This document shows, one piece after another, positions 53,797 to 61,775 of a DNA stretch of 64,000 nt; the stretch's first letter is position 1; every line of letters starts with the position of its first letter. Source of the DNA: Kaistia defluvii (GTDB lineage: Bacteria > Pseudomonadota > Alphaproteobacteria > Rhizobiales > Kaistiaceae). The notes under the pieces were generated by a model that saw only the letters and a list, made by a program, of their open reading frames with translations, was not told the DNA's origin and made no database searches. Location of the stretch: contig NZ_JBEPSM010000001.1 in the NCBI RefSeq assembly GCF_040548815.1, positions 1 through 64,000 of the forward strand. The letters are read 5' to 3'. Made by a program: the position numbers and the translations under genes.

Positions 53797-54744
53797 GTGG
53801 CGCTGACGGCACTTTTCCTGGGCAGCCCGTCGGTCGCCCCGGCGGCGATCGTCGCGCGCTGGCTGGCCAACGGCCACACGATCGCGGCCTTCTGGACGGC
53901 ATCGGGCAAGGAGGACCTCTGGCGGTTCGACCGGAAGCTCGGGCGGGTCGCGCCGCAATGGTCGATCGGCCGCCAGCTCAGGGCGGCGGGAGTGCCGATC
54001 ATTGAGGTCCCGAGCCTCCGCCTCTATCCGGAGCGGGTGCGTCTTGCGCGAGAGGCGAGGGCCGATGTGCTGATCTCGGCCTATTTCCATCATCTCATTC
54101 CGCCCGACCTGCTCGATCTCTTTCCCGGCCGTGCCTTCAACATCCACCCCTCGCTGCTGCCGCGCTACCGGGGGCCGACGCCGCTGCCGGGCATGATCCT
54201 TGACCGTGCGACGGATGCGGCAGGCGCAACGCTGCATCTGCTCGACGCCAATTTCGACACGGGTGCGATCGTCGCGCAGACGCCGGTAGCCTTTCCGAAG
54301 GAGCCGCCCGCGGACAGCTACGCCGTCGCGCTCGCCCATGCTGCCGCCAGGCTGGTCGATCAGATTCCGGCCTTCCTGGAGGGCAGGATCGATGCCCGTC
54401 CGCAGGACGAGGCCGCGGCATCCTATGTGAAGGTGGTTCCGGCCAAGTCGTTTGTCGTCTCGTCGGATCTGACGGCCGACGAGATCGCCTGGCGCTGCGG
54501 GATGATGCCCTATTTCCGGCCGCCCGCCGTGCGGGACCTGCCGGGACGCGACGCGATCGGGTTCGACCGCGTGCTGGGGCCGAGGACGGGCGAGCCACCG
54601 CGTGCCCGGCGGTTCTCCGGCCAGTTCGACGCATCGGATGCCCGCGTGCGCGTGCGGCTGCGCTGGAGCGGCTGGCGGCGGCTGGAGCGCTGGCGGTTCT
54701 TCATGCGGCTGCGGCGAAGCCCGGTCGCGCCGCCGGCCGGATAA
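53797..54744 (+). CDS. Formyltransferase family protein (Fmt-like)
   Basis: 315 residues. The N-terminal formyltransferase domain is clear: ALTALFLGSPSVAPAAIVARWL, ADVLISAYFHHLIPPDLLDLFPGRAFNIHPSLLPRYRGPTPL with the catalytic Asn-His pair, and LDANFDTGAIVAQ with the catalytic Asp. The C-terminal third is Arg-rich and does not look like the Fmt tRNA-binding domain, so the substrate is probably not initiator tRNA; sugar-amine or peptide formylation is possible. GTG at 53797 after GGGAGG. Divergent from the RiPP-like peptide gene. Confidence 0.8.
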   Translation: MALTALFLGSPSVAPAAIVARWLANGHTIAAFWTASGKEDLWRFDRKLGRVAPQWSIGRQLRAAGVPIIEVPSLRLYPERVRLAREARADVLISAYFHHLIPPDLLDLFPGRAFNIHPSLLPRYRGPTPLPGMILDRATDAAGATLHLLDANFDTGAIVAQTPVAFPKEPPADSYAVALAHAAARLVDQIPAFLEGRIDARPQDEAAASYVKVVPAKSFVVSSDLTADEIAWRCGMMPYFRPPAVRDLPGRDAIGFDRVLGPRTGEPPRARRFSGQFDASDARVRVRLRWSGWRRLERWRFFMRLRRSPVAPPAG

Positions 54745-54747
54745 CGC

Positions 54748-55173
54748 TCAGGTTTTCGACAGCCGGGTGCCGTGGAACCCGCCTGCGGCGACACTGTCAC
54801 AGAGTTCCGACCACTCGCAGCCGCCGCAGGCCGTCCGCGTCGTGCCGGCGGCAAAGGCGGCCTGGAAGCGGGTAAGCGTCATGGCATCGAGCGAGAGGCG
54901 GAAGCCGTCGGAGACCGGCGTTTCCAAGAGGGCGGAGACAGCCGCCGCGGCTTCCGCGTCGCGGACCGGTACGCTGTCATTGTGGCAATGCGGGTCGTCC
55001 GTCGAAAGCAGGGGCGCGCAGACATCGTCCGGGCCGGCAACGATCTCGATGTCCTCGCCGCTCGTCAGCCGCGCCGTGATCGCGTCGTAATTGGTGCAGA
55101 AGGCCGGCGTGTAGCCTTTGCCGACATAGGTCAGCATGCAGAGCAGGTGATGGGCGCGCAGCCGGACGGTCAA
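54748..55173 (-). CDS. DUF1284 family protein
   Basis: 141 residues. Family pattern LTVRLRAHHLLCMLTYVGKGYTPAFCTNYDAI, then CAPLL, DPHCHN and a C-terminal CGGCEWSELC cluster. With seven cysteines it may hold an iron-sulfur cluster; function unknown. The TTG at 55173 overlaps the bioY stop (TTGA), so the two are translated together, which hints at a biotin-related job. Confidence 0.82.
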   Translation of the reverse strand: MTVRLRAHHLLCMLTYVGKGYTPAFCTNYDAITARLTSGEDIEIVAGPDDVCAPLLSTDDPHCHNDSVPVRDAEAAAAVSALLETPVSDGFRLSLDAMTLTRFQAAFAAGTTRTACGGCEWSELCDSVAAGGFHGTRLSKT

Positions 55174-55751
55174 GGCGCCGAGGCACGCCCGACGGCGAGC
55201 CTTTCGATGACGACGAGGGTGCAGACCGCGAGCGCCGCCTTGATCACCGCGCCGACCAGGAACGGCGTGACACCGAACGCCAGGGCCTTGGCAGGGCCGA
55301 CGAAGGTCGAAAGCCACAGCGCGCCCGGTACCAGGCAGATCGCCTGCGCCAGCAGGAAGCCCGCGAAGGACCACGCGACCCGCCTCGTCCAGCCTCGCTC
55401 GGCGATCCAGCCGCAGAAGGCGGCGGCGAAGGGAAAGCTTGCGAGATAGCCGGCGGTCGGCCCGGTGAAGGGCGCAAGGCCCCCGGCGCCGCCGGCAAGC
55501 ACCGGCAAGCCGGCGAGGCCGGCTGCCAGCCAGACCAGCACGATCAGCGCGCCGTAGCGCCAGCCGGCCAGCGCGCCGACGAGCATGACCGCATAGGTCT
55601 GCATCGTCACCGGGACCGGCACCATCGGCACCGCGATGTAGGACGACGCCGCGAGGAACAGTGCACCGCAGGCGACGAGCACCGCGATCTGCGTCGGCGA
55701 GCGCTTGGCGGCCAGCAAAGGCACGAAGGCGGACGACTGGGTGTCGGTCAC
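55170..55751 (-). CDS. bioY: Biotin transporter BioY
   Basis: 193 residues, six helices. Substrate-binding (S) unit of an ECF-type biotin importer: SSYIAVPMVPVPVTMQTYAVMLVGALAGWRYG, GLPVLAGGAGGLAPFTGPTAGYLASFP and PGALWLSTFVGP. No bioMN (energy-coupling) genes are adjacent; BioY can work alone in some proteobacteria. Coupled to DUF1284; a HAD phosphatase gene is 16 bases upstream. Confidence 0.94.
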   Translation of the reverse strand: MTDTQSSAFVPLLAAKRSPTQIAVLVACGALFLAASSYIAVPMVPVPVTMQTYAVMLVGALAGWRYGALIVLVWLAAGLAGLPVLAGGAGGLAPFTGPTAGYLASFPFAAAFCGWIAERGWTRRVAWSFAGFLLAQAICLVPGALWLSTFVGPAKALAFGVTPFLVGAVIKAALAVCTLVVIERLAVGRASAP

Positions 55752-55767
55752 GTCGAACTCCCGCCGA

Positions 55768-56448
55768 TCAGACGTCTTCAGGGTGCCAGGCGGCGAGCGC
55801 CTCGATCGTGGCCGGCAGGTCGCGCATACGGTTGATGACCGTGATGGCGCCCGCAGCCGTCAGGGCGTCGGCATGGCCGGGCCAAGAATGGGTGCCGCCG
55901 GTGAAGCCGACCACGCGCATGCCGGCCGCGCGTCCCGCATGGATGCCGTGGGTCGAGTCCTCGATGACGATGCAGTCCCTGGGGTCGACGCCGAATTCGG
56001 CCGCGCCATGCAGGTAGACGTCGGGCGACGGCTTCGGCTGCTTGTTGCGGACGGCGACGGCCGAGAAGATGTAGGGGCGGAAGCGGTCGTAGAGCCCGGT
56101 CTTGGTCAGCGAGATCTTCAGCCGCTCGGGCGAGGAGTTGGAGCAGATGCAGCGCGGGTAGTCGAGCGCATCGAGCATCTCCTGCACGCCGGGGATGATC
56201 TGCAGGTCCTTGGCGAGCCGGCGGTCGAGCTCCTTGTTGGTCTCCTCATGGAAGTTCTCGGGCAGCGCATGGCCGAGATCCGCCTCGATCAGCTTGGAGA
56301 TGCGGTCCCAGGTGAGGCCGGCGAAGCGGTGCGACATTTCCTCGACCGAGATGTCGTAGCCGATGCCAGCGAGCCGCTCGCTGTCGACGCGCGAGGAGAT
56401 GATTTCGGAATCGACGAGCACTCCGTCGCAATCGAAAAGAACAAGCAT
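55768..56448 (-). CDS. HAD superfamily phosphatase (phosphoglycolate/hexitol-phosphatase-like)
   Basis: 226 residues. Nucleophile motif LFDCDGVLVDSE at residues 4-15, helical cap, IPGVQEMLDAL, CSNSSPERLK (motif II), KPSPDVYLH with the motif III Lys and VIEDSTHGIHAG (motif IV). Substrate unknown. First gene of a likely HAD-bioY-DUF1284 operon. A 198-base gene-free stretch separates it from the VWA gene. Confidence 0.9.
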   Translation of the reverse strand: MLVLFDCDGVLVDSEIISSRVDSERLAGIGYDISVEEMSHRFAGLTWDRISKLIEADLGHALPENFHEETNKELDRRLAKDLQIIPGVQEMLDALDYPRCICSNSSPERLKISLTKTGLYDRFRPYIFSAVAVRNKQPKPSPDVYLHGAAEFGVDPRDCIVIEDSTHGIHAGRAAGMRVVGFTGGTHSWPGHADALTAAGAITVINRMRDLPATIEALAAWHPEDV

Positions 56449-56646
56449 GAAGGACCTTCCGGTCAGTCTGAGCGGATCTCGAAGCGTCGCGAACGGTTCG
56501 GACGTGGATCGCGCGTTGCAGGACAGGGCGAGGGCGGGATCGGGTGCGGGACGCGATCTCGCCGGTCAAATACGCGGGCTCTCTATCAGATCGCGGCGAA
56601 ACTGTCTCGTTCCGATCCGCGCTGAAAAAGGGCTCGGTTGCGGCCT

Positions 56647-58086
56647 CTAGCGCACCGTGAGCGGAGCGCGGGCGAAGATTGCCGTGCCATCGCCGGCAAT
56701 GTAGCGCAGTTCGTAGCTGCCGGGCTCGGCGGGCACGGTGATCGCGACGGTCGGCCGGTCGGGGCGGATGCGCGCCAGCGTGACATGCTCGCCGGCCGGC
56801 ATTTCGGCGCGAGCGACGACGACGTCGTCGAAGCGAGCCGCCGGACCCTTCCAGTCGACCTTGATCTCGCTGCCGGGCTTGGCGGTTGCCGGGCCGTTCA
56901 GCGACGCGGACGGCGCATCGACCGTGAAGCCGGCCTTGGCGGCGATCGTCTGGTCGGCGGCCGAGCGGTAGCGCACTTCGTAGCGTCCCGGCGCGATCGG
57001 CGCCGTGAAGGTGAGGGCGCGGCCGTCCTTGTTGACGCTGATCGCGGCGAGCTTCGTGCTGGCGGCCTCCGGCGCGATCTCGATCACATCGGAAGCGGCG
57101 GCCGGTCCGGACCAGGCGACGCTGAAGGGCGCGCCGGCGCCGACGCGGTCCGGTGCGGTGACCGTGGTCGGCCGGACATCGACCTCGATCGACTGCGTCG
57201 CCAGGATCACGTTGAGCTCGGGATGGTAATAGCGGATCTCGTAGGTTCCGGGCTCGGCCGGGGCGCGCAGCTTGCGGATCTTGCCGTCCTTGGCGACCAG
57301 CACGCTGCGGATTTCCGATCCCGCCGGCAGGCCCGGCCAGACGATCTGCACGCGGTCGCCCTTGGCCTTGGGGCCGTCATAGGCGACGTCGAAGACGGCC
57401 GACTGGATCACCTTGGCCGGCGCTTCGATATGGGCGGAGGGCAGGTTGGGCGGCGGCGCCTTGGCCGAGGCGAGGGCCGCGGCGAGGCCGCCAGCCACGT
57501 CGGTGCCGTCCTTGGCATTGATGAACTTGCCGCCGGTCTTCTCGGCGAGACAGGCGACGCTCTCGATGTCCTTGTCGTCGAGCCCGAGGCCGATCACCTC
57601 TACGGTCAGGTCCTTTGCCCGCTCGGCCAGCGATTCCGCCAGCACGCAGGGATTGGCATCGCAGGCCTCCACCTTGTCGACGAAGACGATGACGGTGGCG
57701 CGCTCCTTCTTGTAGTCGAGCGCGTTGGCGGCGCGCTCGACCGCGACGGCGAGCGGCGCCTTGCCGCGCGGCTGCAGCTTGGCGGCGGCCGCGGCGACGA
57801 TCTCGTTGTTGTTGCGCTGGGGCCGCGCGACGACTTCGGCGTCGGTGCAGCTGGTCTTGCTCTTGGCGCCGAAGGCAAGCACGCCGATCCGCGCTTCCGT
57901 CGGGAAGTCGGCGACCGCCGTCTCGACGCTATCGGCGACGAGATCGATTTTCCGGTCGCGGCCAAGTTTGCCGGCCATCGAGGCGGATGCGTCGATCACG
58001 AGCATCACGTCGTCGGCGAGCACGCTGACGCTGGTCGCGCAAAGAAGAGCCAGCGCAGCCGGCAGGGCAAGAAAACCGCGGATCAT
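56647..58086 (-). CDS. Secreted VWA-domain protein with three Ig-like repeats
   Basis: 479 residues. Signal peptide ending near VLA-DD, a von Willebrand A domain with the MIDAS start VMLVIDASASMAGK (DxSxS) to about residue 200, then three tandem beta-domains of about 90 residues. Each repeat ends alike: PAEPGTYEIRYYHPE, PIAPGRYEVRYRSAA and PAEPGSYELRYIAGD. Probably a metal-dependent adhesion or envelope scaffold in the periplasm. The start at 58086 begins the signal peptide. Divergent from ccrM. Confidence 0.85.
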   Translation of the reverse strand: MIRGFLALPAALALLCATSVSVLADDVMLVIDASASMAGKLGRDRKIDLVADSVETAVADFPTEARIGVLAFGAKSKTSCTDAEVVARPQRNNNEIVAAAAAKLQPRGKAPLAVAVERAANALDYKKERATVIVFVDKVEACDANPCVLAESLAERAKDLTVEVIGLGLDDKDIESVACLAEKTGGKFINAKDGTDVAGGLAAALASAKAPPPNLPSAHIEAPAKVIQSAVFDVAYDGPKAKGDRVQIVWPGLPAGSEIRSVLVAKDGKIRKLRAPAEPGTYEIRYYHPELNVILATQSIEVDVRPTTVTAPDRVGAGAPFSVAWSGPAAASDVIEIAPEAASTKLAAISVNKDGRALTFTAPIAPGRYEVRYRSAADQTIAAKAGFTVDAPSASLNGPATAKPGSEIKVDWKGPAARFDDVVVARAEMPAGEHVTLARIRPDRPTVAITVPAEPGSYELRYIAGDGTAIFARAPLTVR

Positions 58087-58210
58087 GATGGCCTCGATGG
58101 TGCGGCCCGGCGCCGGGCCCTTTCGACGCCGAACCATAAACCAAGACTTTCGGCGAAACGATGTCGAAGCCGGCAAAAACGTGCAATTTCGTGCGCTTAC
58201 AATTGATTAA

Positions 58211-59410
<1,200 letters not shown>

Positions 59411-59481
59411 GCCGACGCCGCGAGGCCCTCGGGTCTCGCGGTGTCCTGACAAGCCGCTGGCGTCCTGGATCCGATCCCGGA

Positions 59482-60390
59482 TCAGGCCGCCAGCGGTTCG
59501 AATATCAGCGCCTGGTGCGCTGCCGTGCCGGCCATGACGCCGTCGGCCGAGGCAAAGGTCGCGTTGTGCATGCCGCGCGCAATGTCGCCGGCGGCGTAGA
59601 CGCCCGGCACCGTCGTCATCTTCATGGCGTCGGTGCGGATCACGGGCCCCAGCATGCCTTCCTCGAAGGCGCAGCCGAGCTGCTCGGCGATTCCGCTCGC
59701 CATTCGCGTACGCGAGCCGGTGAAGAGCGCATCGAGCTCGATCACCCGGCCATCCTCGAGACGCACGCCGGAAAGATCCGTCTCGGTTCCCTCCAGGGCC
59801 ACGACCTGCGCCGGTTCGATCACGACATCGCGGCGGCGAAGCTTCTCCAGCGTCTCGGCATCCGGCATCGCGCCGCCATGGACGAAGAAGGTCGTCGGAC
59901 CCCAGTCCGGGATCATCAGCGCCTGATGCACCGATTTTTCCATGACGTTGAGCACGCCGAGCCGCTGCCCCTTGAACTCGTAGCCGTGACAATAGGGGCA
60001 GTGCAGCACCGACTTGCCCCATTTGCCGGCCAGGCCCGGAAGGTCGGGAAGCTCGTCGACGACGCCGAAGGCCAGCACCAGTTTGGCGGCTTCGAGCCTG
60101 TCGCCCTGGCCGAGATCGATCGCGAAGCCGGCGGGGACCGCCTCGGCATGGATCGCCGTGCCGTCGACGAAATGCACGTTCGGATAGGCGAGAAGCTTTT
60201 CGCACGCCTGGGCGATCATGGCGCGGGGCGCGGCGCCATCCTGGCCGAAGAAGCCATGCGAGGCGGCGGCGAAGCGGTTGCGCGGCGTGTGGCTGTCGAT
60301 GACGGCGATGGAGCGCCGGGCGCGGGCGAGCTGCATGGCGGCGGAAAGGCCGGCATAGCTGCCGCCGATGATGATGGCGTCATACGGCAT
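59482..60390 (-). CDS. Thioredoxin-reductase-like NAD(P)/FAD oxidoreductase
   Basis: 302 residues. FAD site AIIIGGSYAGLSAAMQLAR, redox pair CPYCHGYEFKGQRLGVL (C131, C134), and PGVYAAGDIARG near the C-terminus. The CPYCHGYE form (not CATC) marks the group that includes GliT-like dithiol oxidases and other reductases with unknown partner. It starts inside the end of the rrf2 gene (11-base overlap), so the two are coupled and the regulator probably senses a redox or electrophile signal. Confidence 0.88.
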   Translation of the reverse strand: MPYDAIIIGGSYAGLSAAMQLARARRSIAVIDSHTPRNRFAAASHGFFGQDGAAPRAMIAQACEKLLAYPNVHFVDGTAIHAEAVPAGFAIDLGQGDRLEAAKLVLAFGVVDELPDLPGLAGKWGKSVLHCPYCHGYEFKGQRLGVLNVMEKSVHQALMIPDWGPTTFFVHGGAMPDAETLEKLRRRDVVIEPAQVVALEGTETDLSGVRLEDGRVIELDALFTGSRTRMASGIAEQLGCAFEEGMLGPVIRTDAMKMTTVPGVYAAGDIARGMHNATFASADGVMAGTAAHQALIFEPLAA

Positions 60391-60841
60391 GGCTGATGTC
60401 CTTCTTCGTGCCCCGCTTGGCGAGGTAGCGCTGGTGGAAATCGGCGGAGAGGGCAGCAAGCGTCACCTCGCCGAGGCGCTTCAGCAGAAGCTGCTCGGCG
60501 TCGTGGAAGGCGCTCTCCAGCGAGGCGTTGACGGCCTGCTCGACGAGGCAGGCCGGGTTTTCGGAGCGGTGGCCGAGCGCGAAGACCGGCGGCGAGCCGA
60601 GCGCGACATAGATGTCGTCGAGCGTGACCTGGGCGGGGTCGCAGGTGACGGTCCAGCCGCCGCCATGGCCCTTTTCCGAATGGACGAAGCCGGCATCGCG
60701 AAGCCCAGCCATGATGCGGCGGACGACGACCGGATTGGTCGACATCATCTCGGCCAGGTGCTCGGAGGTGATCGGCTCGCCGGCCTCGAGCATATGAAGG
60801 AGGACGTGCAGGACGCCCGAAAGTCTGCTGTCGTGTCTCAT
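60380..60841 (-). CDS. Rrf2 family transcriptional regulator
   Basis: 153 residues. Winged helix: LSGVLHVLLHMLEAGEPITSEHLAEMM, NPVVVRRIMAGLRDAGFV and the wing KGHGGGWTV. A single Cys (ENPACLVEQAV) instead of the three Cys of iron-sulfur Rrf2 proteins, as in the YwnA-like group, so sensing by cysteine oxidation is possible. There is no ribosome binding site before the ATG; see the promoter entry. Confidence 0.9.
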   Translation of the reverse strand: MRHDSRLSGVLHVLLHMLEAGEPITSEHLAEMMSTNPVVVRRIMAGLRDAGFVHSEKGHGGGWTVTCDPAQVTLDDIYVALGSPPVFALGHRSENPACLVEQAVNASLESAFHDAEQLLLKRLGEVTLAALSADFHQRYLAKRGTKKDISHAV

Positions 60842-60861
60842 GAAACAAATAATGTTACATG
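60839..60861. promoter_or_regulatory. Rrf2 operator candidate over the -10 and start codon
   Basis: CATGAAAC - AAATAAT - GTTACATG, inverted at 7 of 8 positions. The first CAT is the reverse complement of the rrf2 start codon. It overlaps the -10 box, ideal for autorepression. Confidence 0.55.
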
Positions 60862-60878
60862 AGATGCGAGACTGTCAA
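60849..60878 (-). promoter_or_regulatory. Promoter of rrf2, apparently leaderless
   Basis: On the minus strand TTGACA (60878-60873), 18-base spacer, CATTAT (60854-60849). Transcription would start near 60842, at the ATG of rrf2 at 60841. No Shine-Dalgarno sequence is present, consistent with a leaderless message. Confidence 0.5.
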
Positions 60879-60915
60879 GCGGGCTGGACGGGAGGGAGAC
60901 GGGAAGCGGGCTGTG

Positions 60916-61530
60916 TCAGGAAACCCTGATGCCGTGGCGGGCGAGATCGGCGCGCATCGTCGCCGCGTCGATGAAGCGTTCGGCCTTCCAACCGGCCGCC
61001 CGCGCCGCTTCGACATTGGCCGCGTTGTCGTCGAAGAACAGCGTCGCGGCCGGGGCGAGTCCGAACGTGTCGGCATGCAGCCGGTAGATTTCGGGATCGG
61101 GCTTTACCAGTTCGACGCGGCCGGAAACGGTGACGCCGCGAAACAGGCGCAGATAGGGAAAGCGCTCCTGCGCCTCGGTGAAGGTGTCCTCGGCGAAATT
61201 GGTCAAGGCGGTGACGTCATGTCCGCTCGAGATCAGCTCGTCCAGGATAACCGTCGCCTCTTCCAGCGAGCCGGGCACCATTTCGTGCCAATGCGCCCTC
61301 CAGGCGCGGATCAGCGCCTCGTGCTCGGGGAACCGGGTCACCAGCTCCGCTTCGCCGTCCTGCCAGGGGCGGCCGCGATCCTGCTCGAGGTTCCAGTCCG
61401 GCGTGCAGACCTCGGCGAGGAACTGCTGCCGGGTCGCGTCGTCCGGGATCAGCCGCTTGAAAGGGATCTCGGGATCCCATCGCAGGAAGACATTGCCGAT
61501 ATCGAAGACGATGTGCTGGATTTCGCTCAC
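60916..61530 (-). CDS. HAD family hydrolase, YihX-like
   Basis: 204 residues. The nucleophile motif is FDIGNVFLRWD, with Gly in place of the second Asp, as in the YihX/epoxide-hydrolase-N group; LTNFAEDTF (motif II), VKPDPEIYRLH (motif III) and LFFDDNAANVEAARAAG (motif IV) follow. E. coli YihX removes phosphate from glucose-1-phosphate; the substrate here is open. Divergent from the large gene at 61776. Confidence 0.9.
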   Translation of the reverse strand: MSEIQHIVFDIGNVFLRWDPEIPFKRLIPDDATRQQFLAEVCTPDWNLEQDRGRPWQDGEAELVTRFPEHEALIRAWRAHWHEMVPGSLEEATVILDELISSGHDVTALTNFAEDTFTEAQERFPYLRLFRGVTVSGRVELVKPDPEIYRLHADTFGLAPAATLFFDDNAANVEAARAAGWKAERFIDAATMRADLARHGIRVS

Positions 61531-61587
61531 GGGCGGGTGCTCCTCGCGTCCTGGAATCGTAGGTTCGCAACCACCCTCACCATCTTC

Positions 61588-61616
61588 TTGACGCTGTGAA
61601 GGCGGTCACTGACAAT
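61588..61616 (+). promoter_or_regulatory. Candidate sigma-70-like promoter
   Basis: TTGACG (61588-61593), 17-base spacer, GACAAT (61611-61616), about 160 bases before the large gene at 61776. Confidence 0.35.
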
Positions 61617-61775
61617 TTCGCATGCCTTAATAATGTTCCCGCTGGCTGGAAGTTCTGCCGTGGCGTAGATTTCGGCCAAAGAAGATTAGCTTGTTTCGTG
61701 TCTGGGACCGCGGCTCTTCTCTTCCCTCCTTTGCCGCGACCTTCGCCACGGGATGCTGTTCTGGGAGAGGCGACC

